Shown here: positions 26,117-37,200 of the stretch, in pieces | How positions within the stretch are numbered: the stretch's first letter is position 1 | How the letters are laid out: each line of letters starts with the position of its first letter | DNA from: Nostoc sp. KVJ3 | GTDB taxonomy: Bacteria; Cyanobacteriota; Cyanobacteriia; Cyanobacteriales; Nostocaceae | Assembly: GCF_026127265.1 (NCBI RefSeq) | Contig: NZ_WWFG01000001.1 | Location: 1,494,501 to 1,558,500, forward strand | Direction of reading: 5' to 3' | Length of the DNA stretch: 64,000 bases | Notes under the pieces: generated by a model | Seen by the model: the letters and a program-made list of their open reading frames with translations, nothing else | What the model was told of the DNA's origin: nothing | Databases searched by the model: none | Program-made: the position numbers and the translations under genes

Positions 26117-26608
26117 ATATCTAAATAGATACTAATTCGCCTTTACCATATTTCATTACCCCTTTCTGAAGAATAGAGAGTGTTCTTTTTCTTTCATCCT
26201 TGCTTGAAGTACCTTACGGATAATATGATAACCTGGCTCTTGCGTTCCTTTTATGGTATTTGAGGATTGATTCTAACAAAACCCTTGTGGGGCAAGGGTT
26301 ATAAAGAATTATGGTACTCTTTTAAATCAAATGCTTATAGGGTAAGGCTTTCAATGGTTTTGAAGCAGATTTTCCATACAAATAACCGAAGAACCAATAA
26401 CCTTAACTAAGGGTTTTCCATTCTACTTACTATAGAGTTGAACAGAGCAATAAGACTCTGTAATAAAAATCCCATGCTGTAACAAAAGAGAACATGGGAA
26501 TTATGTAACAGGGTTTTTAGCTATATGTATAGCTTCCTAGACTTTAATCTAAGACTATGCATACCAGTCTTAGTGTAACTTATCAAGTATTTATATATTA
26601 ATTTATAC
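26117..26608. other. AT-rich region upstream of darTG
   Basis: No gene. A hairpin AACCCTTG (26280-26287) / CAAGGGTT (26293-26300) lies about 165 bp upstream of the darT start and might be an operator. Promoter elements for darTG should be near 26120-26200, but I cannot assign them. The minus-strand terminator of the downstream glycosyltransferase lies at 26465-26499. Confidence 0.5.
26465..26499 (-). terminator. Rho-independent terminator of the GT4 gene
   Basis: Read on the minus strand, TCCCATG and CATGGGA (26493-26499 and 26470-26476) form a 7-bp stem with a 16-base loop, followed by TTTTT (26465-26469). It lies 110 bp past the GT4 stop and separates it from darTG. Confidence 0.7.
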
Positions 26609-27763
26609 TTATAATATACTGTTATCAAACTTGCTTGATAAGAGTTGAGCAATTTGTTGATTAATAATTGCAACATCAAAGCGCCCATTAGCAGTAGTCC
26701 TGGCATTATTGGCTATAGTTGCAGTTATTTCAGTCTCCTGAAGACAGGTGATAATTACTTGTGCAAGTTCTTCGGGTTCTCCTGGTGTCACTAGAAAACC
26801 ATTAAGCCCGTGTTCTACTAATTCCATTACACCCCCAGCTTTTGCTGCAACTACAGGTTTTCCACATAGCATTGCTTCTACAATTACTCTACCAAAGGGT
26901 TCCGGGGAAGTAGAGGTATGTGCCACCAAGTCACAAGCTGCCATTAACTGGGGAATATCTGAACGAAATCCTAGAAATTTGACGCGGTTTTGTAATTCCA
27001 AATCAGCAACTTTTTGGTGTAATTTTTTGACATAATCTTGTTCGCCAAACAGTGCATCACCCACTAAAATTACTGTCACTTCTTGCGGACATTTTGCAAG
27101 GGCATCAATTAAAATATGCTGCCCTTTCCAAGGTGCAAGACGGCTAAAGTGTCCGACTACAAATTTACCTTTTAACCCTAACTCTTCCTGCAATTTATTA
27201 ATATCAGACTCATCAGTTTGATAATTCTTTGGATCGAAGCCGTTGTAGACAACTTCGATGATATCTGTCCGTCCTCCTGCTTGTATAAAGGCTGCTTTAC
27301 TAGCTTGAGAATTAGCAATTACCAATGAGGCACAACGATTAGCTAAGTTAATAGCAATACGAAGATTAGTTTGGCTAAAATGTTCTTTGGAAAGAATATC
27401 ATGTAAATGATAAACCAGAGGACGACGACTAAAAAAACTTGCTATTGCTCCTACAACTAATGCTTTTTGGGTGTTGGCATAGATTAAATCGTATTCACGC
27501 GCTTTTTTAATTATCTTAGTAATCAAAGGTGCAAGTTGTCCCAAACTCCTTAATCCTTGCACCAAACTGCTTTCTTTCCGAACTTCGATTGCTTGAGTTG
27601 CGAGAACTTCTACCGGGATGTGATTTTGTTGTAGTAAATTTTTAAATGGCCCATCTGCGAATAAACCTACTAAAGCACCGTCGCAGTATGGTTTAGCAAT
27701 GTCTATTAAACATAATTCAGCACCGCCTGGTTTACCACTTTGATCTAGAAAAAAAATTCTCAT
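26609..27763 (-). CDS. Family 4 glycosyltransferase
   Basis: A GT-B fold enzyme (384 residues) that adds a sugar to a growing glycan on the cytosolic side. N-terminal domain opens MRIFFLDQSGKPGGAELCL (the glycine-rich first loop). The C-terminal donor-binding domain has KFVVGHFSRLAPWKGQHIL and the EX7E-type segment SPEPFGRVIVEAMLCGKPVVA with its two glutamates, then GGVMELV. The order and length are normal. It is transcribed in the same direction as the next GT4 gene upstream (27947-29116); a small repeat element separates them. The donor sugar cannot be read from the sequence. Confidence 0.9.
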   Translation of the reverse strand: MRIFFLDQSGKPGGAELCLIDIAKPYCDGALVGLFADGPFKNLLQQNHIPVEVLATQAIEVRKESSLVQGLRSLGQLAPLITKIIKKAREYDLIYANTQKALVVGAIASFFSRRPLVYHLHDILSKEHFSQTNLRIAINLANRCASLVIANSQASKAAFIQAGGRTDIIEVVYNGFDPKNYQTDESDINKLQEELGLKGKFVVGHFSRLAPWKGQHILIDALAKCPQEVTVILVGDALFGEQDYVKKLHQKVADLELQNRVKFLGFRSDIPQLMAACDLVAHTSTSPEPFGRVIVEAMLCGKPVVAAKAGGVMELVEHGLNGFLVTPGEPEELAQVIITCLQETEITATIANNARTTANGRFDVAIINQQIAQLLSSKFDNSIL

Positions 27764-27780
27764 TCAATCTCCTTATAATT

Positions 27781-27882
27781 TAATACAGTTCAGTCAAGCA
27801 TCTTTTTCTTCTCTCTGCGTCTTGGCGGTTCGTTAAAAAATTGACTTTGGTAACAGAGTTTTAGCCTTAACTGAACCGTATT
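27781..27882. repeat. Small inverted-repeat element (second copy of the 2988-3096 type)
   Basis: Left end TAATACAGTTCAGTCAAG (27781-27798), right end CCTTAACTGAACCGTATT (27865-27882), nearly exact inverted copies. The ends match those of the element at 2988-3096 while the interior differs. It sits between two glycosyltransferase genes. Next to it, 27901-27940 carries a short hairpin with GACGCGAA/TTCGCGTC. Confidence 0.7.
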
Positions 27883-27946
27883 GCCTTATAATTTAATATA
27901 AAGACGCGAACAATATAAAGACGCAAAAATTCGCGTCTCTACATCT

Positions 27947-29116
27947 TTAATTTAATAAAATGTTCCGCACTTGCTGGGCAATTTGATTCCAGTCGTAGTG
28001 GGTAGTAGCGTAATGACGACAGGCTTCTCGTGAAGGTATGGGGATATTTCCCAATAGTGCTTGTTCTAATTTTTCAGCAATAGCTGAAACTTCTGTAGAA
28101 GTAGTAATTAAATCGGGTGAAAATTCTGATAAAATTTCTGGCATTCCCCCAACTGGAGTACATAAGACGGGAGTACCACAGGCTAGAGATTCGACTATTA
28201 CTAATCCGAATCCTTCAAAAGATTGACTAGGCATAATAGTCAATTCCGCAGCTTGATAAGCTATAGGTAATTGTTCATCAGGGAGAAAACCTAAAAATTT
28301 AACGTTGTCATCTAATCCTAATTCTGTAGCCTGTTGTTGGAGTGCAGCTTGGATATGACCACGACCTGCGATCGCTAGCCAAACATCTGGTATTCTAGGC
28401 TTAATTATAGCCAGCGCTTGCAATAACTTGTCAACTCCAGTTCGATGCACTAAACGGCGGGATGTAAATATTATCCGGCGATTATTTGGCCAGCCTAGCT
28501 GTTTACAAGCCTCTTGCGGTGATAAATTTGGTTGAAACCAGTTAATATCAACTCCACCAGGAATAACATTAATTTTATTCCACGGTACTTGATATTTGTC
28601 ATGTAATATTTTACCAAATGCTTTGCTCAAAACAATGAAGCGATCGCTGCGATTATAAGTATTTTTTTCTATTAGCTGATGCTTAATCAAAAGACTGAGG
28701 TTTTTATTAACTACCTCTTGCTGACTCTCAGAAGCCCAAGGGCCATGAAAGTTAAAAGTAACTGGTACTCCCTTTGGTAAAATATCTAAAATAGGAAAGC
28801 TGTATAATGCAAAGTGCAAATTAATAGCATCTGGTTTGCTTGTTCTAGTTTTCTGAAAATTGCTACGAATTGACCATAATCTTTGCCAAATAGCACTATC
28901 AGCAGAAGCTAAATTAGTCAATTTAATCGGAATATCTGTCTCATCCTCTGGTAGACCAACTCCACACAATTCAACCTGGTCTTTATTGGCTGCTAATTTA
29001 TGAGTTAATTCATAAATATACCTTTCTAATCCTCCAGGACTTTTGGGAAACCAGCCTAATCCTAATGTGAGAATAGATGCAGATGATGAAGAAAAATTTT
29101 CTGATTTGTTTTTCAC
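27947..29116 (-). CDS. Family 4 glycosyltransferase
   Basis: A second GT-B fold glycosyltransferase (389 residues), distinct from its neighbour. N-terminal domain: LTLGLGWFPKSPGGLERYIY with the double glycine of the acceptor loop. C-terminal domain: RIIFTSRRLVHRTGVDKLL, then the EX7E segment SFEGFGLVIVESLACGTPVL and the GGMPEIL loop. About 20 hydrophilic residues precede the fold. It and the gene at 26609 are codirectional and probably serve the same surface polysaccharide or glycolipid pathway. The substrate is unknown. Confidence 0.9.
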   Translation of the reverse strand: MKNKSENFSSSSASILTLGLGWFPKSPGGLERYIYELTHKLAANKDQVELCGVGLPEDETDIPIKLTNLASADSAIWQRLWSIRSNFQKTRTSKPDAINLHFALYSFPILDILPKGVPVTFNFHGPWASESQQEVVNKNLSLLIKHQLIEKNTYNRSDRFIVLSKAFGKILHDKYQVPWNKINVIPGGVDINWFQPNLSPQEACKQLGWPNNRRIIFTSRRLVHRTGVDKLLQALAIIKPRIPDVWLAIAGRGHIQAALQQQATELGLDDNVKFLGFLPDEQLPIAYQAAELTIMPSQSFEGFGLVIVESLACGTPVLCTPVGGMPEILSEFSPDLITTSTEVSAIAEKLEQALLGNIPIPSREACRHYATTHYDWNQIAQQVRNILLN

Positions 29117-29715
29117 TAATATGTTTCCTATAAATATATTAAAACAGTAGGGATATACAGATGTACGTCTCTACAATATTTTCTACAGATGAATTACTAG
29201 AATTTCTAAATACACATTACTATAATAAGAATTTATATAGAACACCAATTTATAAACTATTTATCCGTCAACGTCAACAACGAAGAAAAACTTGTGTTTT
29301 TATTAACTATACAATACTGATTTGGATATATATCAGGACTTACGCAAAATAATGAATAAACGAACCGCAAAGGACGCAAAGAACACAAAGGAATAAGAGT
29401 TTGGGAGAGTTTTTGCGTAAGTCCTATATATGATATTTGCGGATTAATGAAAGTGAATGCTAGATGGAGAGAGACAAAAATCAAAATACATTAATATTTT
29501 TAGAATAATGATGTATTTATTTTTACCATTTCTGCTGACAATCAAGTAACCATTAGTACTTTAAATAAGGATTCCAAAATCATAGCTGAAGAATCAAATA
29601 ATAACTTGATTTTTATAAAGATTATGTAAAATCACCAATTATTTATAATAATTATATTTTTTGCGGATTTCCAAAAAGATGATTGTATATACATAATTAA
29701 AAGCTGAAAAATTAT
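29117..29715. other. 599-bp AT-rich intergenic region
   Basis: No convincing gene; a 63-codon frame at 29161-29352 is AT-rich, lacks a ribosome-binding site and runs into a repeat. A 91-bp miniature element lies at 29335-29425. The rest (29430-29715) is very AT-rich and should hold the promoter of the exported propeller-like protein. Confidence 0.55.
29335..29425. mobile_element. MITE-like element, AGGACTTACGCAAAA family, copy 1
   Basis: Perfect 15-bp inverted ends AGGACTTACGCAAAA (29335-29349) and TTTTGCGTAAGTCCT (29411-29425), flanked by AT-rich ATATAT on both sides. The interior holds CGAACCGCAAAGGACGCAAAG-like sequence. Other members: 38102-38192, 42107-42242 and 57850-57940. Confidence 0.8.
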
Positions 29716-31932
29716 ATGAAAAATAAATTACTGGCGCAATTAGCAAAACTCCGCCAACAACTTAATCAGCACATCAAAAAGTTATTTAAGAATAGATACT
29801 TACACAGAAATAAAACTTTCACTTTTTTAATCAGTCTGATTGTAGGAATAATTGTTACTAGCATTGGAACTACAACAGACTGGGCGACAACTGGAACACC
29901 CACGCTTAGTTATGAAACATCGTGGATAGGTAATACTATTGGCAGTGGAAATCTGCGGGTACAAAACAATATTGAGGCAATGTATGTTGCCCCTGATGGC
30001 ACGGTTTATACCAACAGCCATTGGGATGAGGCGGGAATGGAGGCAGCCATATATAAAGATGGTAAAGTGATTGGTGCCATTGGAGATACTCACGGTTGGA
30101 GTCGTGGAGGTGGTATAGCTGTAACAGCAAATAGTAAATATATTTACCTTGCCATGACTCAGGGATCGAAAGGGAAAACCGATGAAGATTACCCCCCTGA
30201 AGGAACAAGTTGGCATTGCGTTAGACGTTATGACTTATCGGGAAAACCTGCACCGTTTCCTAATGGGCGTGGCTGGGATAAAAGTATGTTGATTACCAGT
30301 ACTAAAAGTGAACTTACTGGATTAGGAACTGGAGAAAACGAGTTGTATGTGAGTGATTTTGCTGCTAACCGGATTCGTGTCTACGATACTGAGACGATGA
30401 AGGAATTACGCAGCTTTCCTGTTGCTAATCCGGGAGCAATAACTATTGATTCACAGAAAAATCTGTGGATTATTCAAAGTAAAAATGGTAGTAAACCTGC
30501 CAAAATTTTACATTATTCCCAGAGTGGAAAGCAATTGCCCCAAGAGATTACAGATATTGTTGAACCAACTGCGATCGCAATGGATCGTCAAGGTAAGCTG
30601 TTAGTAGCAGAAAATGGCCCGCGTCAGCAAATGTTGATTTATGACATTAAAAATCAGCCAGTACAGACGGGGAGTTTTGGCAATAAAGGCGGTATCTATA
30701 CAGGAGTTGCTGGTGAAGTTCGAGATTTGAAACTTTACGGACTTACCGGAATTGGTACAGATGCCACAGGTAATATCTATATAAATAGTAATGGTTTCAA
30801 CAAATCGGGAACAGATTTGCGGAAATTTTCGCCATCGGGAAAACTAATCTGGCGATCGCTAGGATTGATATTCGTTGATAATGCAGATGCCGATTCTAAA
30901 ACTGATGGGAGAGATTTATTCACCAAACAAGAACACTATCTCATGGACTACAGTAAGTCTGCTGGTAAACAGTGGACTTACAAAGCCTACACCTTAAACC
31001 CTTTCAAATATCCTCAAGATCCTCGGCTGCATACATCACCCGATGGCACCTTTGTGCGCCGCATCCAAGGAAAGCCGTTTTTGTTCCTCACAGATATGTA
31101 TAACAGCTTCCTGCAAATATATCGTTTTAATCCAGCCACAGATGGCAAAATTGCCATCCCAGCCGGAATGTTTGTTGGTAGCAATGGCGCAGACAAACCA
31201 TTTCTCGCCGGAAATTGGCCACCGAATCAACCACAAAAAGGCGAATGGATCTGGCGCGATCGCAACGGTAATGGCAAATTTGAAAATAATGAATATGATA
31301 CCAGTAAAGATTATCCCTATATCGGCGGCTGGTGGGTAGACAGCAAAGGAGATGTTTGGAAAGCTTTGCGAACGGAAGATGGCATTCGCCACTATCCTCT
31401 ACAGGGAATAGACACTAAAGGCAACCCCATCTACAACTATAGTGCGATGGAAAAGCAAACTACCCCGAAGATATTTAACGATTTGCGGCGGCTGGAATAT
31501 TTTCCCCAAACAGATACTATGTATTTATCAGGCTTCACAGTAGATCGCCCAGCATCGGGTGATGATACTGGAGTTGCTGGATCTGAAATTGCCCGTTTTG
31601 ATAATTGGAGTCAAGGAAATCGTACTCCTCGTTGGCGAATTGTGATTCCCTACGACACCACAGGTAAACGCGAAGTGTCTACAGCAGCCATGAGTGTGGC
31701 GGGAGATCGTGTATTTGCCGTGACAGTCAAAACCGCAGAAGTATATGTCTATAATGCCAAGACGGGAGCGCAAGTACAACAGTTAAAACCAGGCCCAGAA
31801 GTTGGTAGTGAAAGTGGTTGGATTGATATACCCTACGGTATCCGCGCTTTTCGTCGTTCAAATGGTGAGTATCTAGTATTTGTAGAAGAAAATTGGAAAG
31901 GAAAAGTGATTATGTATCGCCTGGCTGGATAA
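29716..31932 (+). CDS. Membrane-anchored or secreted propeller-like protein with an EF-hand-type loop
   Basis: A 738-residue protein with a basic N-terminus, one hydrophobic segment (about 36-52: FLISLIVGIIVTSIG) and a long extracytoplasmic part. That part has repeated strand-turn units such as VAPDGTVYTNSHW, AITIDSQKNLWIIQS, AIAMDRQGKLLVAENG and GIGTDATGNIYINSNG, which suggest an NHL/beta-propeller fold. Residues DRNGNGKFENNE form a textbook 12-residue calcium loop (acidic or polar at 1, 3, 5, Gly at 6, Glu at 12). Family unknown to me. It is monocistronic and ends at a strong hairpin. Confidence 0.75.
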   Translation: MKNKLLAQLAKLRQQLNQHIKKLFKNRYLHRNKTFTFLISLIVGIIVTSIGTTTDWATTGTPTLSYETSWIGNTIGSGNLRVQNNIEAMYVAPDGTVYTNSHWDEAGMEAAIYKDGKVIGAIGDTHGWSRGGGIAVTANSKYIYLAMTQGSKGKTDEDYPPEGTSWHCVRRYDLSGKPAPFPNGRGWDKSMLITSTKSELTGLGTGENELYVSDFAANRIRVYDTETMKELRSFPVANPGAITIDSQKNLWIIQSKNGSKPAKILHYSQSGKQLPQEITDIVEPTAIAMDRQGKLLVAENGPRQQMLIYDIKNQPVQTGSFGNKGGIYTGVAGEVRDLKLYGLTGIGTDATGNIYINSNGFNKSGTDLRKFSPSGKLIWRSLGLIFVDNADADSKTDGRDLFTKQEHYLMDYSKSAGKQWTYKAYTLNPFKYPQDPRLHTSPDGTFVRRIQGKPFLFLTDMYNSFLQIYRFNPATDGKIAIPAGMFVGSNGADKPFLAGNWPPNQPQKGEWIWRDRNGNGKFENNEYDTSKDYPYIGGWWVDSKGDVWKALRTEDGIRHYPLQGIDTKGNPIYNYSAMEKQTTPKIFNDLRRLEYFPQTDTMYLSGFTVDRPASGDDTGVAGSEIARFDNWSQGNRTPRWRIVIPYDTTGKREVSTAAMSVAGDRVFAVTVKTAEVYVYNAKTGAQVQQLKPGPEVGSESGWIDIPYGIRAFRRSNGEYLVFVEENWKGKVIMYRLAG

Positions 31933-31969
31933 GTTTGTGACACCCGCCCTTTTTAAATAACTCTTGTAC

Positions 31970-31993
31970 AGACGCGATTAATCGCGTCTTTTA
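31970..31993. terminator. Bidirectional terminator between convergent genes
   Basis: The 20-base perfect palindrome AGACGCGATTAATCGCGTCT (31970-31989) is followed by TTTT on the plus strand. It overlaps the stop codon of the minus-strand phosphoribosyltransferase and lies 38 bases beyond the plus-strand gene. Confidence 0.7.
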
Positions 31994-32508
31994 ACTTTAT
32001 TTATCTTACCCGCCAATTCTGCGGGGTTTATCTGCTCGTAGTGTTCAAAAGGTTGGTGAATCCAGGGGTTGTCAGCCAAGTAATCGACATAATAATTAGG
32101 TGCTATAACTGAACAGGCTTTATACCAAAGAACAGCGGTGCGAATTTCTTCAATAGAAGAATCACTATTTTGCTTGAGCCAAGGTATAGTCTGTTGGAGT
32201 GTGATCCCAGAGTCTACTAAGTCATCTACTAGGAGAATGCGCGAACCTAACCTTTCAGCAGTCATTGTCAAGTGGCGGGAGAAAATTAAATTATTTCTTT
32301 CTTGCTTAAGCGCGCCACCATAATAAGATGAGGTTGCTAAAATTGCCAGTGGTTGCTGGTATATACGGGAGAGAATATCTCCAACTCGTAGTCCTCCTCT
32401 AGCAAGACAGACAATCTGGTTGAATTCCCAACCGGATTGATAAATCTGGATAGCCAGTTGTTCAATTTTTTGGTGATAATCTGACCAAGAAACATAAAGG
32501 TCTGGCAT
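31978..32508 (-). CDS. Phosphoribosyltransferase family protein (hypoxanthine/xanthine-guanine PRT-like)
   Basis: A 176-residue cytosolic enzyme of the type I PRT fold, likely salvaging a purine base with PRPP. The PRPP-binding motif is clear: ILLVDDLVDSGITLQ (two Asp and the Asp-Ser-Gly-Ile-Thr loop). The N-terminal part IVCLARGGLRVGDILSRIY carries the usual RGG dipeptide region of xanthine-guanine PRTs. The C-terminal NPWIHQPFEHYEQI resembles short cyanobacterial and archaeal members. It is convergent with the propeller gene and divergent from the symporter gene. The precise base used is not known. Confidence 0.85.
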   Translation of the reverse strand: MPDLYVSWSDYHQKIEQLAIQIYQSGWEFNQIVCLARGGLRVGDILSRIYQQPLAILATSSYYGGALKQERNNLIFSRHLTMTAERLGSRILLVDDLVDSGITLQQTIPWLKQNSDSSIEEIRTAVLWYKACSVIAPNYYVDYLADNPWIHQPFEHYEQINPAELAGKINKVKRRD

Positions 32509-32609
32509 AAGTCTAACGGAAGTGGTAGATAGCTTAGTATTAAAGGCGATGTCTACGATGGGCTATTCGGGGTCGCAAACTTTTTATTTTAGTATGAGTG
32601 CAAGTTATT

Positions 32610-34061
32610 ATGAACGATTCTGCTACTGATGGTGATGCCCAACGAGATCCTCTCAGTGAAAAACTCAATTTTAAAACAAAGCTGGCTTACGGTGCAGGAG
32701 ATTTAGGCCCAGCAATCACTGCAAATATCTCCGTCTTTTATCTGCTGTTTTTCTTTACCAATATCGCTGGTATCCCTGCGGGTTTAGCTGGCAGCATTTT
32801 GATGATTAGCAAAATCTGGGATGGTGTAAACGATCCGCTTATTGGGTTCCTGAGTGATAAAACGAAATCTCGTCGCTGGGGTCGTCGTCTTCCTTGGATG
32901 TTTTATGGAGCAATCCCCTTTGGAATTTTCTTTTTCTTGCAGTGGATTGTACCGCAATTTAGTGCAAATCATAGTGATAATATTTGGCCGTTATTCTGGT
33001 ATTACGTAGTTATTGGGGTGATATCTCAGTCTTTTTACACGGTTGTAAATTTGCCTTATACGGCGATGACTCCAGAACTAACTCAAGATTACGACGAACG
33101 CACCAGCCTTAACAGCTTTCGCTTTACATTTTCCATTGGTGGTAGCATTCTGTCATTGATTTTAATGGGAATTGTTTTTTCCCAAATTGCCGATCCCCAA
33201 CAACAAGTTATCGTTTTAGCAGCAATTTGTACGGTAATTTCGATTGTAGGATTATATTGGTGCGTTTTTGGAGTCCGCGATCGCATCATGGCTTTTGAGA
33301 CCAAACGCATCCAAACTGAGGAACCTGCATCTCTACCCTTCTTGGAACAGCTAAAAATTGTCTTCAGCAACCGACCTTTTCTATTTGTTATTGGTATATA
33401 TCTTTTTTCTTGGCTAGGTGTGCAAATTACAGCCAGTATTATTCCCTATTTTGTAGTAAATTGTATGGGTCTCAAAAAATCAGATGTCCCGACAATACTG
33501 ATTGCAGTGCAAGGAACTGCTCTACTAATGCTATTTGTCTGGGGGGCGCTGAGTCAAAAACTTGGGAAAAAAGTTGTTTATTTTCTGGGAATGAGTTTAT
33601 GGATTATAGCCGCCGCCGGACTATTTTTCTTACAGCCCGGTCAAATAGTTTTGATGTATGTGATGGCTGTCATGGCAGGTTTTGGCGTATCCACAGCTTA
33701 TCTAATTCCCTGGTCGATGATTCCAGATGTGATTGAATTAGATGAACTCCAAACCGGACAACGCAGAGAAGGCATTTTTTATGGCTTCATGGTTTTGCTG
33801 CAAAAATTTGGTTTAGCTTTCGGACTGTTTTTGGTGGGAAATGCTTTGCAAGTAGCCGGTTTTCAAGCATCTGTAGCCGGAAGTCCATCACCCATCCAAC
33901 CGGCATCGGCACTGTTTGCGATTCGCGTTGCCGTCGGCCCCATACCTACAGTTTGTTTGATTCTGGGCTTGATTTTAACGTATTTTTACCCAATTACCCG
34001 CGAGATGCATGCTGAAATTATGCTGAAACTCAAGGAACGGCAAGAGAATAAGGGAAGATAA
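32610..34061 (+). CDS. MFS transporter, GPH/MelB-type cation symporter
   Basis: A 12-helix inner-membrane carrier of the glycoside-pentoside-hexuronide:cation family. Seen: KLAYGAGDLGPAITANIS at the first helix, the SKIWDGVNDPLIGFLSDKT motif (Asp residues that bind the coupling cation in MelB), RRWGRRLPWM, and later GMSLWIIAAAGLFFLQPG. I choose the ATG at 32610 rather than the GTG at 32598. The substrate could be a sugar or another small anion; sugar is the family default. It is divergent from the phosphoribosyltransferase gene. No clear operon partner. Confidence 0.86.
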   Translation: MNDSATDGDAQRDPLSEKLNFKTKLAYGAGDLGPAITANISVFYLLFFFTNIAGIPAGLAGSILMISKIWDGVNDPLIGFLSDKTKSRRWGRRLPWMFYGAIPFGIFFFLQWIVPQFSANHSDNIWPLFWYYVVIGVISQSFYTVVNLPYTAMTPELTQDYDERTSLNSFRFTFSIGGSILSLILMGIVFSQIADPQQQVIVLAAICTVISIVGLYWCVFGVRDRIMAFETKRIQTEEPASLPFLEQLKIVFSNRPFLFVIGIYLFSWLGVQITASIIPYFVVNCMGLKKSDVPTILIAVQGTALLMLFVWGALSQKLGKKVVYFLGMSLWIIAAAGLFFLQPGQIVLMYVMAVMAGFGVSTAYLIPWSMIPDVIELDELQTGQRREGIFYGFMVLLQKFGLAFGLFLVGNALQVAGFQASVAGSPSPIQPASALFAIRVAVGPIPTVCLILGLILTYFYPITREMHAEIMLKLKERQENKGR

Positions 34062-34249
34062 GATACAGCAGTTTTTTGTATGAAGTACAAAAATACGGGT
34101 TTTGGGCATGAGGTGGAGATAGAGATTTTTGTATCTGATGCGGGAGTCTGAAATTTTGTCCCTCACTTAAAAAGTAAACTGCTATATGTTGTTAACAAAC
34201 GTAGGCGTTGGTGTAGCGTCTTGTAGAGAAGGCATCGGCTGATTTTTTC

Positions 34250-37200
34250 TTAGCTAACTGCCCGTTTTATCGGGATTTCTATCCAGAACTCACAGCCATT
34301 ACCAGGTTCCGAAACACACTTGATATTACCACCGTGTTTTTCGACAATAATTTGATAGCTAATAGATAACCCCAAGCCAGTACCTTGTCCAGGTTGCTTG
34401 GTGGTAAAGAAAGGTTCAAAAATACGCGATCGCATCATCTCTGGAATTCCATAACCATTGTCAGCAATGCGAATCAGAATAGTATTATCTTCAATAACTT
34501 CTGTCCGAATCAAAATTTTAGGATTGCTAACGATCTTTCCTGCTTTCTCTGAGTTTTCTAGTGTATCGATCGCATTGTTCAAAATATTCATAAATACTTG
34601 ATTTATCTGGGCTGCATAGCAAACTACTAAAGGCAATTCACCATATTGTTTAACTACCTCAATCGCAAAAGAATTAGTCTGTGGTTGCAGTCTATGTTGT
34701 AAAATCAACAAAGTACTGTCGATGCCTTCATGAAGGTTAACGGGCTTCATTCCTATTTCATCAAGTCGAGAAAAACTTCTCAATGACAAGATTAATTGAG
34801 AGATCCGTTCTGCTCCCATCTTCATAGAAGTAAGAATTTTGGGTAAGTCATCACTAATAAAATCTAAATCTAGTGCTGCTACCTGCTTTTTAATTTCCTC
34901 TGTTGTTTTAGGATACTGTTTCTGATAGAGGTGTAGTAATTTAAATAAATTTTCGGTATGTTCATTAACATAGGTGATGTTGCCATAAATAAAACTAATT
35001 GGGTTGTTAATTTCATGTGCTATGCCAGCAACTAATTGCCCTAAACCTGCCATTTTTTCACTCTGAATTAACTGGCTCTGAGTATGTTGTAATTCTTTAA
35101 GAGTCTGGGTGATTTCTTCTTTCTGGCGTTGAGTTTGTGCAAGTAATTCTGCTTGCTGAAGTCCTACTCCTAATTGAGTACCAATCTGCATCAGCAAATC
35201 TACCTCATCTTCTTGCCAATCACGGGGTTTGATATTTTGATAAGCTGCTAGTAATCCCCAAAGTTTATCACCCTGAAAAATCGGCACAATCATATATGCC
35301 CTAGCCTCCATTAGCTCAAGCATGACAATATAAGGAATAGAATCATCGGTGCTGTAAATATCCTTAATGACAATACTTTTACCATTAGCAAAATCTCCGT
35401 TTTCGGGTTCTTGCAAGTAGTTACTTGCGTAGGCGTAGCCTGTTGTAGACATAGTAGGTAAAATGTCTCTTACTGGTATCCAATCTTGGGCTAAAGACTC
35501 AGCAACAAATTCGCCACTCCCATCAGCCCGGAATCGATAGATTGTGACTCGATCGACTTCCAATAACCGCCGGACTTCTTCTGTACTAGTAGCAAAAATG
35601 GTGTCAATATCAAGAGACTGGCGAATTTTCTCCACCGTTGCGGCTAATGCCTTTTCCCTTTGGGCTGCTTTCCGTTCTCGTTCGGCGGCTTTAGCTAATT
35701 TTTGGGCCTGTACCTGCATCTGTTTCAATGACTCAGCTTGCTGTAATGCTACCCCCAATTGAACGCCAACTTGCGCCAATAAGTTAATTTCCTCATCTTG
35801 CCAATAACGGGGTTGGGAGTTTTGATAAGCTACTAGCAATCCCCACAACTTTTCGCCCTGAGAAATTGGTACGAAAGCTTCATTGCGTGGATACTTACCC
35901 GCTTGCTTTCCTTGGACAAAAACGCCTTCTGTCACTGGCTGGGGCTTAACCATTGGTGTCCAGCCATCAACAATGGAATCAGCAACAAATTCGCCACTCC
36001 AGTCAGGATAGAAGCGGTAAATTGCAACTCGTTCCACTTCTAATAGCCGCCGGACTTCTTGAGTTGTGGTTTTAAAGATGGCTTCAATATCAAGAGACTG
36101 ACGAATTTTTTCTACGGTGTTCGCTAATGCCCTTTGCCTTTCCGCAGCTTTACTAATTTCTGCTGCTTGGATTTGCATTTGTTGGATAAATTCCGCTTGC
36201 TGCAAAGCCACACCTAATTGCGTTCCCACTTGGGTAAGCAAGTAAACCTCATCTTTTTGCCAATCACGGGTTCCACTGTTCTGGTAGACTGCTAGCAATC
36301 CCCAGAGTTTCTGACCGTGGTAAATGGCAATGATTACATAGGCTCTTGCTTGATAAATTTCTAAAATTTTAATGTAGCAGTCGCTAAAGCCGGAATTGTA
36401 AATATCATTGCAAATGCGGTATACTTCACAATCACTAAAGCTACCACCTTCGGTATCTTGTAAGTAGGTGTCAGCTACTGGGGGTTTAGCTAAATCTTTG
36501 GCACTACATTCACTGACGTTTTCACTCAATTCCGGGCGCTGCAATTGTTCATCTATGAGGGAAGTCCAACCCTCTGCCACTGATTCAAACACGAATTCAC
36601 CACTCCAATCGGGATGGAAGCGATAAATAGCTACGCGATCGGCATTTAACAGCTGCCTAAGTTCTCCGGTGGTTGTGTGGAAAATACTTTCCAAGTCTAG
36701 AGACTGGCGAATTTTCTCAATGGTGATGGCGATAATTTTCTGCCATTGGGCTGCTTTTTCTCTAGCTTTTGCTTGTGCTAGTTGTGCTGATTGTAGTTTT
36801 ACCTGTTCTAGGTAATCTGCTTGCTGTAAAGCAACTCCTAGATGTTCGGCGATTAATTGCACAAACTCAATTTCTGATGCTTCCCATTGGCGAGGACTAC
36901 TACACTGATGAATACACAACAATCCCCATAAATCTTTACCTTTTATTAAGGGGGCGGTTATATTTGCACGGACTTGGAATCTTTCCAGAATCTGGATGTA
37001 GCAATCACTAGCATTAACTTGATAAATATCAGGTATTGCTCTAATTCGACCTTTCTGATATAAAACTGCAAATTCTTCACCAAAGCAATGGTCGCGCAAT
37101 TTAGCTGCTAGTGCCGAATCCCATTCTGTTGCCACATCTTCATAGATAAATTCCCCTTCCCATGCCAAATTAGGATAGAAGCGAAACACGCCAACCCGAT

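Noticed and set aside
29161..29352. 63-codon plus-strand frame
   Set aside because: AT-rich, no ribosome-binding site, and its end runs into the miniature element at 29335.
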